Assembly: GCA_017965685.1 (NCBI GenBank)
Contig: JAGCPM010000096.1
Span: forward strand, 1 to 12,088
Direction of reading: 5' to 3'
Length of the DNA: 12,088 bases
Source of the DNA: Kiritimatiellia bacterium
GTDB taxonomy: Bacteria > Verrucomicrobiota > Kiritimatiellia > RFP12 > UBA1067
Part shown: in pieces, positions 1 to 7,987 of the stretch
How the letters are laid out: every line of letters starts with the position of its first letter
Numbering within the stretch: position 1 is the stretch's first letter
Program-made: the position numbers and the translations under genes
The notes under the pieces: model-generated
Told to the model about the DNA's origin: nothing
Seen by the model: the letters and a program-made list of their open reading frames with translations, nothing else
The model's database searches: none

Positions 1-2
1 AC

Positions 3-1466
3 GGCATGTGCCTAAGCGACGCGAAGGGATACGGCCAAAACCGCGATTCTAAGTCAGATGACGACGCGATAGCGGAAAAGGCGATGAAGGAATACACCTC
101 GCTGAAGACTGCGGCCGCAAACGGAATCGTCGTTGGCGACGCCAATCTCGCTTCGGCGATCCGCTCAATGTTCGGTTATCCCGCACAGTTCGACTTTGAA
201 CGGTACAGTCAGGTTGTGCGCTCGCAACTCGGGCTACAGCCCAAGGACTTTGAAAATTACATGCGCCGTGAAATGACGGTGCGGGACGGACTCCTCCGCT
301 CGCTGCTCGGTTCTGCCGTGTGGGTCGATCCTGCGTCTCTGGATCAGGCGGTCGCCGACGCGACGGACGAGTTTACGATTCGCATCGCGCGTTTTTCGCA
401 GGATTCGGCGGCGGCCGACGCGATTTCAGTCGATGATGCAGGGCTGAAGGAGTGGTATGACGCGAACGTAAAGAAGCTTGAGCTCCCGGAACTCGTAAAG
501 ATACGTTTCGTGCGTTACGACGCCACCGATCCGGAAATCATGGCGAAGATGAACGTCAGCACGAACGAGATGTGGGACCTCTACGACCAGTATAAGGACG
601 ACCGCTACACCTCGACTGACACCAACGGGGTGGAGACGGTAAAGTCTTTCGAGGAAGTGAAGGACGATATCGAAAAGGAACTCCGCCGGATAGCGGCCGT
701 TGAATGCCTCGAAACGAACCTTGTGCGCAGGGTCTATGCGACCGTCACCGGCGAAGCGAACAAGGCTTCCCGTCTGGACGCACTCGCGGCGGAGGACGGA
801 AAGACTGTGCAGGATAGCCAGTGGTTCTCCCTGGACGGAAAGAACGTCGAAGGCTTCACGACACCCGCAACGCTGGTATGTCCGGGTGCCAGGAATTTCG
901 TCGCCAATGTCGCCGAGCTGGATCCCGATGTCGAGGATTTCCGCTATGGTGTAGTTTCCAGCACCAGCGCGGTGTGGCTTTTTGAGATGTCGGAGACGAG
1001 CCCTGCGCACACTCCTTCTTTTGAAGAAGCCAAGGACAAGATCGGCGCCCGTGCGTTGCGTGACGCGAAGGCCGATGCTTTCAAGACGCAGATTGAGGCC
1101 ATTGCCTCGCAGGGCGCGGATGCTGTATTGGCGACAAAAGACGTTTCCACCAATATCGTATTCTCGCTGACCGACATACAGCCCGATACGTTCCCCGATC
1201 AGAACGCGGTTCGCCGCGCAGCTGTGAAGCTTGCGAAAGGCGAGGTCTCGAAGTTTGTGCAAACCGGGACCGGAAAGGGACTTCTCGTTTATTGCGAAGA
1301 CCGCAAGACCGGCGACGCGGCGAAGGCTGTGCTGATGCGCTCGCAGATTCGCGACCAGTCCGGAACGCTGGAGTTCAAGCGCCTTGGCGACCTTTGGGAG
1401 GAATGGAACCTCGGGCGCTGCGGCTACGAAAAGAAGTCTGCCGAAGAGCCGGAAACGGAAGAGTGA
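3..1466 (+). CDS. PpiD/SurA-like periplasmic folding chaperone, 5' partial
   Basis: The frame is open to the left edge, so the true start, and probably an N-terminal membrane anchor or signal peptide, lies outside the window. About 487 residues are visible, ending in an acidic tail (EEPETEE). The N-terminal 110 or so residues resemble the SurA_N chaperone region: a helical segment with FERYSQVVRSQLGL followed by FENYMRREMTVRDGLL. A segment near residues 140-175 (GLKEWYDANVKKLELPELVKI) matches the PpiD pattern of a YxxN helix followed by a PE-V-x strand. A later block (SFEEAKDKIGARALRDAKADAF) resembles the C-terminal helices of PpiD. Known family members are inner-membrane-anchored or periplasmic factors that hold outer-membrane and secreted proteins. 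I cannot recognise a clear parvulin active site, so isomerase activity is doubtful. The stop is 2 bases before dut. The family is moderately secure; the exact orthology is not. Confidence 0.7.
   Translation, partial: GMCLSDAKGYGQNRDSKSDDDAIAEKAMKEYTSLKTAAANGIVVGDANLASAIRSMFGYPAQFDFERYSQVVRSQLGLQPKDFENYMRREMTVRDGLLRSLLGSAVWVDPASLDQAVADATDEFTIRIARFSQDSAAADAISVDDAGLKEWYDANVKKLELPELVKIRFVRYDATDPEIMAKMNVSTNEMWDLYDQYKDDRYTSTDTNGVETVKSFEEVKDDIEKELRRIAAVECLETNLVRRVYATVTGEANKASRLDALAAEDGKTVQDSQWFSLDGKNVEGFTTPATLVCPGARNFVANVAELDPDVEDFRYGVVSSTSAVWLFEMSETSPAHTPSFEEAKDKIGARALRDAKADAFKTQIEAIASQGADAVLATKDVSTNIVFSLTDIQPDTFPDQNAVRRAAVKLAKGEVSKFVQTGTGKGLLVYCEDRKTGDAAKAVLMRSQIRDQSGTLEFKRLGDLWEEWNLGRCGYEKKSAEEPETEE
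1457..1463 (+). promoter_or_regulatory. Shine-Dalgarno-like site for dut
   Basis: GGAAGAG lies five bases before the ATG at 1469, inside the last codons of the upstream gene. It supports starting dut here rather than at the in-frame ATG at 1292, which would add 59 residues overlapping the upstream gene and with no dUTPase similarity. Confidence 0.55.
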
Positions 1467-1468
1467 CA

Positions 1469-1897
1469 ATGGAACTCGGTTTCAAAAAGATCAATCCGGA
1501 CGCGATTCTTCCCCGCTATGCCCATCCCGGCGATGCGGGGATGGATTTGTTCAGCGTTGACGAATTGTCGATTGAACCGGGCAAAAGGGCTCTCGTGCAC
1601 ACGGGGCTGGTGATGAACCTTCCGGCGGGATACGAGGCGCAGGTGCGTCCGCGTTCCGGTTTAGCCCTGAAGAACGGTATCACGGTTCTCAACACTCCGG
1701 GCACGATTGACGAGGGATACCGCGGCGAGATAGGCGTCATACTCGCGAATTTCGGCGATGCGGAGTACCGTGTCGCCAAGGGCGCGAAGATTGCACAGAT
1801 GGTGATCGCGCCTGTCACGCGCATGGTGCCGGTCGAGGTTTCCTCCGTCGAAGAGACCGATCGCGGTTCCGGCGGATTCGGTTCCACTGGCGTATGA
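1469..1897 (+). CDS. dut: dUTP diphosphatase (dUTPase), trimeric type
   Basis: Hydrolyses dUTP to dUMP and pyrophosphate. This keeps uracil out of DNA and supplies dUMP for thymidylate synthesis; it acts in the cytosol as a homotrimer. The protein is 142 aa, normal for the family, and all five motifs are visible: motif 1 GDAGMDLFS (21-29), motif 2 RPRSGLALKNGI (60-71), motif 3 GTIDEGYRGEIG (78-89) with the catalytic Asp81 and the base-stacking Tyr84, motif 4 GAKIAQMVIAPV (105-116), and the flexible C-terminal motif 5 RGSGGFGSTG (132-141), which closes over the triphosphate. The ATG start follows a GGAAGAG site and sits 2 bases after the previous stop. The stop overlaps the start of def by four bases (ATGA), implying translational coupling. 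Nothing looks degraded; I expect a fully active enzyme. Confidence 0.97.
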   Translation: MELGFKKINPDAILPRYAHPGDAGMDLFSVDELSIEPGKRALVHTGLVMNLPAGYEAQVRPRSGLALKNGITVLNTPGTIDEGYRGEIGVILANFGDAEYRVAKGAKIAQMVIAPVTRMVPVEVSSVEETDRGSGGFGSTGV

Positions 1898-2439
1898 TTC
1901 TCAAGATATTCAAATACGGCGACAAGATCCTGCGCGAAAAGGCGAAGGAGGTGCCACGCGTCACTCCCGAGCTCGCCAGGCTAGCCGACGACATGCTCGC
2001 CACTATGCGCTCTGCCAAGGGCGTGGGGCTTGCGGCCGAGCAGGTCGGACGGTTGGAAAAGGTGTGCGTCATCGAAATTCCGCCTGAATGCGAGAACGAG
2101 GCGGACGCTTTCTTCAATTCGGCCGTCAGGATGCCGCTCAAGATGTTCAACCCCGAGATAATTTCGCAGGAAGGCTCCGAGAAGGACAAGGAGGGCTGCC
2201 TCAGCTTCCCGGACATCGGCGGTTCGGTGACGCGCGCGGCGCAGGTCGTATGCCGCTACACGGACGAGAACAACATGCCGCAGGCCATAACGGCGCGGGG
2301 CTATCTTGCTCGGTCCATACAGCATGAATGCGACCATCTTGAAGGAATACTGTACGTGGACCGCATGACCGCAGTGGAGCGTCTCGGGTTCGCGCCAAAG
2401 CTCAAGAAACTTTCCAAGGCCAACGGCGGCGCGAGATAG
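1894..2439 (+). CDS. def: Peptide deformylase
   Basis: Removes the formyl group from the N-terminal fMet of nascent proteins as they leave the ribosome; a cytosolic metalloenzyme using Fe2+ or Zn2+. The protein is 181 aa, a normal length. The three signature motifs are intact: motif 1 GVGLAAEQ (43-50), motif 2 EGCLS (100-104) with metal ligand Cys102, and motif 3 HECDH (144-148) with ligands His144 and His148 and catalytic Glu145. A basic C-terminal tail (KLKKLSKANGGAR) follows the core. The start codon overlaps the dut stop (ATGA, 1894-1897) and no convincing Shine-Dalgarno is seen, so translation probably depends on ribosomes finishing dut. A 14-base gap carrying a strong ribosome binding site separates it from dnaE. 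Methionyl-tRNA formyltransferase (fmt), often beside def in other bacteria, is not next to it here. Confidence 0.97.
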   Translation: MILKIFKYGDKILREKAKEVPRVTPELARLADDMLATMRSAKGVGLAAEQVGRLEKVCVIEIPPECENEADAFFNSAVRMPLKMFNPEIISQEGSEKDKEGCLSFPDIGGSVTRAAQVVCRYTDENNMPQAITARGYLARSIQHECDHLEGILYVDRMTAVERLGFAPKLKKLSKANGGAR

Positions 2440-2445
2440 GGAGGT
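2439..2445 (+). promoter_or_regulatory. Strong Shine-Dalgarno for dnaE
   Basis: GGGAGGT, beginning at the last base of the def stop codon, lies eight bases before the dnaE ATG at 2454. It is the best match to the anti-Shine-Dalgarno sequence in the window. It sits in the only real intergenic gap (14 bases), so dnaE probably initiates independently rather than by overlap coupling. Confidence 0.75.
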
Positions 2446-2453
2446 CCCGGCGG

Positions 2454-5400
2454 ATGAGCGATTTCGTCCATCTTCACCTGCATACCACCTATTCGCTTCT
2501 CGACGGGCAGTGCCAGATTGTCCCTCTCGTCAAGAAGGCCCGCAAGCTCGGGATGAAATCGCTTGCAGTCACCGACCACGGCAATCTCTTCGCGCTCAAG
2601 ACATTCTATGACGAGTGCCGCTCGAAGAAGGAAAAGACGTATGGCGATCTTGCCGGCAGCACGATCAAGCCGATTCTCGGATGCGAGACGTACGTCACAT
2701 CGACGGGCGACTACAGGAGCCGGGATAAGGACGAAAGACGCTTCCATCTTTGCCTCCACGCACTAGACAGAAAAGGCTATTCGAATCTTGTAAAACTCAT
2801 CTCCGAGTCGCACATCAACGGCTTCTACGGTAGACCCCGCATCGATCGTTCGCTCCTCGAACGCTACCACGAAGGCCTGCACTGTTCGTCCGCATGCATA
2901 GCGGGCGAAGTAGCCCACGCAATCGATGTTGGCGACTATGCGGAGGCGGAGCGCGTCGCGAAATGGCACAAGGATCTTTTTGGCGACAACTATTCCCTCG
3001 AGGTGATGCTCCACCCGCCGGTGAAAAAGGGGCCGGACGTACCTCTTTCCGCAGAGCGAGAGTTCAAGAACCTCTACGACCGCCAGACAAAGGTCGTCGC
3101 CAAGATGCTCGAGATTGGCGCGAAACTAGGCATCCGTGTGATTGCGACAAACGACGTGCATTTTCTTGACGCGGAGGATGATGATTCGCATGACGTGCTG
3201 CTGGCCCTTTTCACTGGCAAGAAGATGTCGGACGAAAACCGCCTCATATATACGGGACAGGAATATCTGAAGACGGCCGACGAGATGGCACGACTTTTCG
3301 CCGAACGCCCCGAGCTTTTGTCCAACACCCTTGAGGTCGCAGAGAAAGTTGAAGAGTACGAACTCGATTCGCCGCCCATAATGCCGAAGTTCGCGATTCC
3401 GCCGGAGTTTGGTACCGAGGAAGATACGCGCGCGAAGTATGACGAGAAGACGCTCGAATCAATGTATCCTCCCGGTCGCATCGGGAAGTTTGGCGGCTAC
3501 GACAAGACGATCCGCATACAGTTCGAGGCCGAATATCTGGCCTCGCTTGTCTGGGAGGGCGCTAAAAAGCGCTGGCCGCCTGAGGGAGAGCTTGGTCCTC
3601 ACGGAATACCAAAGGAAATCGATGAGCGTGTCCAGTTCGAGCTTGACACCGTGCGCACGATGGGCTTCCCCGGCTACTTCCTGATTGTCTCGGACTACAT
3701 ACGCGCCGCACGCGAGGAGTGTGGGGTGTGGGTCGGCCCTGGACGCGGCTCTGCGGCCGGCTCCGCAGTTGCCTACGCGCTTGGCATCACCAATGTCGAT
3801 CCGATTAAGTATGACCTTCTTTTTGAAAGATTTCTCAACCCGGACCGCATATCGATGCCGGATATTGACGTCGACTTCGACGATGCCGGTCGTGAACGGG
3901 TGCTCGACTATGTCACAAGGCGCTATGGCGCGGATCACGTGGCGCATATCGTGACGTTCGGGCAGATGGCCGCCAAATCGGCGATCAAGGACGTCGGTCG
4001 CGCGATGGCGTATCCGCTCGCCCAGACCAACAAGCTCGCATCCTATGTCCCGGGCGTCCCAAAAATAAGTTTCTCCAAGGCGCGCAAGCAGTCGCCCGAA
4101 CTTGAAGAGGCGTTCAATTCACCCGATCCGACAGTCCACCTTCTTATGGAGCGCGCGGCGAGGCTAGAGGGATGCATCCGCCAGCCGGGAGTCCACGCAT
4201 GCGGCGTCATCATCTCGCGCGATCCGATAGTCGAGACCCTGCCCGTGATGCCGACTCCGGAAAAGGGAAAGAAGAAAAAGGATGATTCCTCTTCCGGCGG
4301 CGGAGACAAACTTCTCACCACGCAGTACGACGGTCATTTCGTGGAGCCGGTCGGACTGCTGAAGATGGACTTTCTCGGGCTCAAGACTCTTACGGTCGAA
4401 AAGGAATGCGTCCGCCTTCTCGGCGCGAACAACCCGCGCGTCCCTGAATCGATACGCGGCGCGGACGGATCTCTCGACCCAGACAAAATCCCCGACGACG
4501 ACAAACTTACTTACGAACTCTTCGGGCGCGGCGAAACGACCGGACTCTTCCAGTTCGAGTCAGCCGGAATGAAGAAGCATCTGATGGCGCTCCAGCCTGA
4601 ACGCCTCACGGATCTTGTCGCCATGAACGCCCTCTATCGCCCGGGACCAATGGCGTACATTCCCGACTTCATCGACCGCAAGCAGGGTCGCAAGCCGGTC
4701 TGCTACGACCATCCTCTCATGGAGAGCCGCCTCAAGGATACGTACGGCATTACCGTCTATCAGGAGCAGGTGATGCTTCTCTCTCGCGATCTTGCCGGTT
4801 TTACTCGCGGCGAATCGGACAAGCTCAGAAAAGCCATGGGCAAGAAGCTCATGGACGTGATGGCGGAACTCAAGGAGAAGTTCATCAAGGGCTGTCTTGG
4901 CAACCCGAAGTTCCGCATTGGCGAATGGGAGGACGAGGAGAAGGCGAAGTCGCTCGTGGAGAAGATTTGGAAGGACTGGGAAGCGTTCGCCTCGTACGCG
5001 TTCAACAAGTCCCATTCCGTGTGCTATGCTTGGATTGCCTACCAGACCGGTTATCTCAAGGCACACTATCCGGCGGAATTCATGTGCGCGCAGATTTCCT
5101 CCGAAATCGGCAACTTCGACAAGTTGCCGGGATTCGTTGCGGAAGCACAGGAGATGGGTCTGGACTTGCGGCTTCCCGACGTGAACGAATCCGGCTCCCG
5201 TTTCGTGCCTACACCCGACGCGAAAGGCATACGCTACGGACTCGGCGGAATCAAGGGCGTTGGCGAGATGGCGGCGGAGGCCATTGTGGAGGAGCGCGAG
5301 AAGAACGGCCCTTACGCCGGATTCATGGATTTCTGCATGCGCCTGGCCGGCAAGAACGCCGTGAACAAGCGCGTTCTGGAGAACCTGACCCGCTGCGGCG

Positions 5401-6659
5401 CTTTCTCTTCCATCGAGCCCAACCGCGCAAAGTTCTTCAATGGCATAGAGAACGCGCTGAAGCATTCCCAGCAGAAGGCAAAGGACGACGCGAGTGCGCA
5501 AGGCAATTTCTTCGATATGATGGCGGTCGGCGGCAGGGAGAACGTGTCTGACGCTATGCTGAAGGATTGCGCGCCGTTCACGACGGTCGAAGACCTGAAG
5601 AACGAGCGCGACCTGCTCGGCGTGTACGTCACCGGACATCCGATACAGAGTTGTCGGAGGCTCATATCCGCGCTTTCGTGCTGCAAGGTAGGCGACGAGT
5701 ATTTCCCGTTTTCACTTGACAAGATTGCGAAGAAGCCAATCGACGAGCAATCGCCTGAAGAGGATGAGGAAGATGACGTTCCGCAGGAAACCGTCGATGA
5801 CGAGAACGGCGGTGAGGATGCCGAGGAATCCGGCCTTTCTCCGATCGACGAAATGCTGATGAAGGGCACAGACGACGATTGGCAGTTAAAGGGGCTTGCC
5901 CAGGCCATGATACGCGCGAGCGGCGCCGCCTTTCATGGAGATAGCGATTCGCAGAACAAGGCTCTGGCATCCGCCCGTTCGAAGTTGAAGCGCCGTTTTG
6001 CCAAGAAAGAGCTCAATCCTCTTTTGCTCAAGAAGATGGACGTGCGCGTGGTGGCTGTTCTGGAGTCCTGTTCGGTCAAAACTCCAAAGCCACGCCCAGA
6101 TGGTTCAGTGGGGCAGAAATGGGCGATATTCGCCCTCGACGACGGTACCGGCAGGGCGGACGCGATGTGCTACGCGAAGGCGTGGGCGTCTTGCTCGTTC
6201 CTCGCGGAAAAGGCGGATAGCCTAGTTTTAGTCTGCGGCGAAATATCCCATCGCGCTCTATACGACAACGCCGACACCGCCAAGGAGCATCCGCAGCTTG
6301 GCGACCTGTCCTTCTCGGTGCGCGAGGCATATCTTTTGGAGGATGGCATTCCCGGAGCTTCATCCGGCCTGCGTCTCAGGATGGATGTTGGCGATCCCAA
6401 GTTCGGCGAAAAAGCGGCAGCGCTCCGGCGGCTTGCCGATCTCTATCCCGGAAAGCTCGATGTCGAGGCGTCGCTATCGTTCCCCGACAATTCGCGCGTG
6501 GACATGGCGTTTGGCGAGGAGAACCGCGTCGCGGTCAATATAGGCTTTATGTCCGAAATCGCCAAGATCCTGCCGCAGGGCGACATGGATTGGCGCCCGA
6601 AGGATGGCATCTACCAGAAAACCTGCGAACGGCGGCAGCCGGCGAGGGGGCAATCGTGA
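2454..6659 (+). CDS. dnaE: DNA polymerase III alpha subunit
   Basis: Catalytic subunit of the replicative polymerase, working in the cytosol with the beta clamp and clamp loader. The protein is 1401 aa against roughly 1160 for the E. coli enzyme; the excess is mostly insertions. Order: PHP domain (about 1-285), with HLHLH (6-10), Asp17, TDH (40-42), Glu78, His98, Cys148 and NDVH (233-236) matching all nine metal ligands of proofreading-competent PHP domains; polymerase core with GPGRGS (428-433), catalytic PDID (Asp470, Asp472) and DFLGL (Asp639); helix-hairpin-helix near 932-950; clamp-binding-like QGNFF (1016-1020); GHP (about 1062-1064); a long acidic insertion (about 1085-1194); an OB fold from about 1195; and a tau-binding-like C-terminus. 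A Lys-rich/Ser-Gly linker (604-618) interrupts the palm. It resembles the DnaE1 type rather than DnaE2 or PolC. The stop overlaps the der GTG start. Confidence 0.97.
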   Translation: MSDFVHLHLHTTYSLLDGQCQIVPLVKKARKLGMKSLAVTDHGNLFALKTFYDECRSKKEKTYGDLAGSTIKPILGCETYVTSTGDYRSRDKDERRFHLCLHALDRKGYSNLVKLISESHINGFYGRPRIDRSLLERYHEGLHCSSACIAGEVAHAIDVGDYAEAERVAKWHKDLFGDNYSLEVMLHPPVKKGPDVPLSAEREFKNLYDRQTKVVAKMLEIGAKLGIRVIATNDVHFLDAEDDDSHDVLLALFTGKKMSDENRLIYTGQEYLKTADEMARLFAERPELLSNTLEVAEKVEEYELDSPPIMPKFAIPPEFGTEEDTRAKYDEKTLESMYPPGRIGKFGGYDKTIRIQFEAEYLASLVWEGAKKRWPPEGELGPHGIPKEIDERVQFELDTVRTMGFPGYFLIVSDYIRAAREECGVWVGPGRGSAAGSAVAYALGITNVDPIKYDLLFERFLNPDRISMPDIDVDFDDAGRERVLDYVTRRYGADHVAHIVTFGQMAAKSAIKDVGRAMAYPLAQTNKLASYVPGVPKISFSKARKQSPELEEAFNSPDPTVHLLMERAARLEGCIRQPGVHACGVIISRDPIVETLPVMPTPEKGKKKKDDSSSGGGDKLLTTQYDGHFVEPVGLLKMDFLGLKTLTVEKECVRLLGANNPRVPESIRGADGSLDPDKIPDDDKLTYELFGRGETTGLFQFESAGMKKHLMALQPERLTDLVAMNALYRPGPMAYIPDFIDRKQGRKPVCYDHPLMESRLKDTYGITVYQEQVMLLSRDLAGFTRGESDKLRKAMGKKLMDVMAELKEKFIKGCLGNPKFRIGEWEDEEKAKSLVEKIWKDWEAFASYAFNKSHSVCYAWIAYQTGYLKAHYPAEFMCAQISSEIGNFDKLPGFVAEAQEMGLDLRLPDVNESGSRFVPTPDAKGIRYGLGGIKGVGEMAAEAIVEEREKNGPYAGFMDFCMRLAGKNAVNKRVLENLTRCGAFSSIEPNRAKFFNGIENALKHSQQKAKDDASAQGNFFDMMAVGGRENVSDAMLKDCAPFTTVEDLKNERDLLGVYVTGHPIQSCRRLISALSCCKVGDEYFPFSLDKIAKKPIDEQSPEEDEEDDVPQETVDDENGGEDAEESGLSPIDEMLMKGTDDDWQLKGLAQAMIRASGAAFHGDSDSQNKALASARSKLKRRFAKKELNPLLLKKMDVRVVAVLESCSVKTPKPRPDGSVGQKWAIFALDDGTGRADAMCYAKAWASCSFLAEKADSLVLVCGEISHRALYDNADTAKEHPQLGDLSFSVREAYLLEDGIPGASSGLRLRMDVGDPKFGEKAAALRRLADLYPGKLDVEASLSFPDNSRVDMAFGEENRVAVNIGFMSEIAKILPQGDMDWRPKDGIYQKTCERRQPARGQS
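5706..6035 (+). other. Extra acidic/charged insertion in DnaE before the OB fold
   Basis: About 110 residues (roughly 1085-1194) lie between the segment after the GHP motif and the OB fold. The core is very acidic (SPEEDEEDDVPQETVDDE, 1100 onward). It is followed by a helical-looking stretch and then a basic segment (ARSKLKRRFAKKEL). In ordinary DnaE proteins this junction is much shorter. The stretch reads in frame with no stop and has codon composition like its flanks, so it is part of the protein and not a sequencing error. Its function is unknown; it could be a flexible linker or a partner-binding site. Confidence 0.6.
6644..6650 (+). promoter_or_regulatory. Ribosome binding site that fixes the der GTG start
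   Basis: GAGGGGG lies five bases before the GTG at 6656. This purine run favours the GTG over the in-frame ATG at 6590, which would overlap dnaE by 70 bases and add 22 residues unlike any Der N-terminus. Confidence 0.6.
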
Positions 6660-7987
6660 ACGTTACAAGTCTAGTTGGCCGGCCCAATACCGGCAAGAGT
6701 GCGCTTTTCAACCGCCTTGCGCGCAAGCGCGTGGCGATAGTGTTCGACCAGCCCGGAGTCACGCGCGACCGCGTAACGCGCGAAGTGCGTCTTGGCGACA
6801 GGCGCGTGATGCTTGTCGATACGGGAGGCATTGCCTTCGACAAGCGCGTGACGCGCGATCCCCTTGACGAGGAAACGCGCGCTCAGGCCTCGCTGGCGGT
6901 GGAGGATAGCGCGGTTTGCGTCATCGTGGTGGACGCGCGCGAGGGCGTTGCGCCGCTCGATATTGAGGTTATCGAAAAGGTCCGCAAGTCCGGCTCGCCA
7001 TGCATCATCGCCGCCAACAAGTGCGACAGGCCGGAGGACGACGCCCTTGCCCATGAGTTCGAGCGGTTCGGGATGCCTGTAATGCCCGTGTCGGCCGAGC
7101 ACTCCCGTGGAATCGACGCGCTCGTGGAGAAAATAGTCTCGTTTCTTCCCGATGCGCCGCAGGAGCCTGAAGGTGTTCGTCCCCTCAGGGTCGCGATTGT
7201 CGGCCGCCCAAACGCCGGAAAATCCTCATACATAAACCGCCTGCTGAATGCCCCGCGCGTGATCGTGTCCGAGATTCCGGGAACGACGCGCGATTCGGTA
7301 GAGGTCCCGTTTACAATCGGTTCGGGACCGGACGCCCGTCGCTACATGCTCGTCGATACCGCCGGAATGAAGCCGCACACGAAGATGTCCAAGACGAGTG
7401 TCGACAACTTCTCCCTTTTCAGAAGCGAGCAGGCGATAGAAGAGGCCGACGTGGTCGTGCTCGTACTCGATCCGACGCTCGGCCCGACATTGCAGGACAA
7501 GCGCATCGCATCCAAGATACTGGAATCGAACCGCGCCTGCGTGATGATGGTGAACAAATGGGACGTTGCGCAGGAGCAGGGCATGACCGAGACCAAGGCT
7601 CTCGAAGCGATACGGTTGATGATGCCGTTCATGAATTTCGCACCGGTCGTCTTCTGCTCCAACAAGTCCGGCTACAACATCCGCCGCGCGATAGGAGCCA
7701 TAGACGTTGCCGCTGGATCGGCTGGCATGAAGCTGCCAACGGGAATGCTCAACAACGCGATAGAGAAGGCGGCCAAGAAGACCGTCGCGCCTATGGTGCG
7801 CGGCAAGCGCCTGAAGCTCTACTACGCGCTGCAGGTCTCGGCAAATCCGCAGACTGTCAGAATATACGTGAATGATCCGAAGCTCGCCACTCCGGCGTAC
7901 GTTTCATACATCGAAAAGGCGATCCGGTCCAGGTTCGGGCTGGAGGGAGCTCCTCTAAGGCTTCTGATGAAAGCCCGCGAACGATGA
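6656..7987 (+). CDS. der: Ribosome assembly GTPase Der (EngA)
   Basis: Double-GTPase needed for maturation of the 50S ribosomal subunit. I choose the GTG at 6656, whose GTGA overlaps the dnaE stop; this gives 443 aa, within the usual range, and places the first P-loop at residue 8 as in other Der proteins. First G domain: GRPNTGKS (8-15), PGVTRDR, DTGG (55-58), NKCD (121-124), SAEHSRG. Second G domain: GRPNAGKS (183-190), GTTRDS, DTAG (234-237), NKWD (300-303). A C-terminal KH-like domain follows, ending with a basic segment (RSRFGLEGAPLRLLMKARER). The second G5 loop reads CSNKSG (S335, N336) where an SA pair is usual; this loop makes mainly backbone contacts to the guanine, so the change may be neutral. 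The stop overlaps the next ATG by four bases. Confidence 0.96.
   Translation: MNVTSLVGRPNTGKSALFNRLARKRVAIVFDQPGVTRDRVTREVRLGDRRVMLVDTGGIAFDKRVTRDPLDEETRAQASLAVEDSAVCVIVVDAREGVAPLDIEVIEKVRKSGSPCIIAANKCDRPEDDALAHEFERFGMPVMPVSAEHSRGIDALVEKIVSFLPDAPQEPEGVRPLRVAIVGRPNAGKSSYINRLLNAPRVIVSEIPGTTRDSVEVPFTIGSGPDARRYMLVDTAGMKPHTKMSKTSVDNFSLFRSEQAIEEADVVVLVLDPTLGPTLQDKRIASKILESNRACVMMVNKWDVAQEQGMTETKALEAIRLMMPFMNFAPVVFCSNKSGYNIRRAIGAIDVAAGSAGMKLPTGMLNNAIEKAAKKTVAPMVRGKRLKLYYALQVSANPQTVRIYVNDPKLATPAYVSYIEKAIRSRFGLEGAPLRLLMKARER

Noticed and set aside
426..1469. Antisense open frame of 347 codons opposite the PpiD-like gene
   Set aside because: It mirrors a convincing + strand gene in GC-rich DNA with few stops. 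The translation has no recognisable motif and reads as shadow composition rich in Arg, Leu and Val.
4266..4280. A-rich run (ending G AAA AAG) in dnaE considered as a programmed frameshift site
   Set aside because: The zero frame continues through conserved DnaE sequence on both sides, and I see no clear downstream stimulatory hairpin. It is simply a lysine-coding stretch.
4560..5639. Antisense open frame of 359 codons within dnaE
   Set aside because: It lies wholly inside the conserved DnaE polymerase and helix-hairpin-helix region. Its translation shows no domain and is explained by codon bias on the sense strand.
6590..6655. Upstream in-frame ATG as the der start
   Set aside because: It would overlap dnaE by 70 bases and add 22 residues unlike Der. 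The GTG at 6656 has a purine-rich site at correct spacing and a GTGA overlap matching the other junctions.
6756..6860. Repeated ACGCGCGA-type words in der considered as a repeat or binding-site array
   Set aside because: They encode the conserved PGVTRDRVTRE and nearby TRD segments and follow from Thr-Arg codon preference (ACG CGC). They have no regular spacing.
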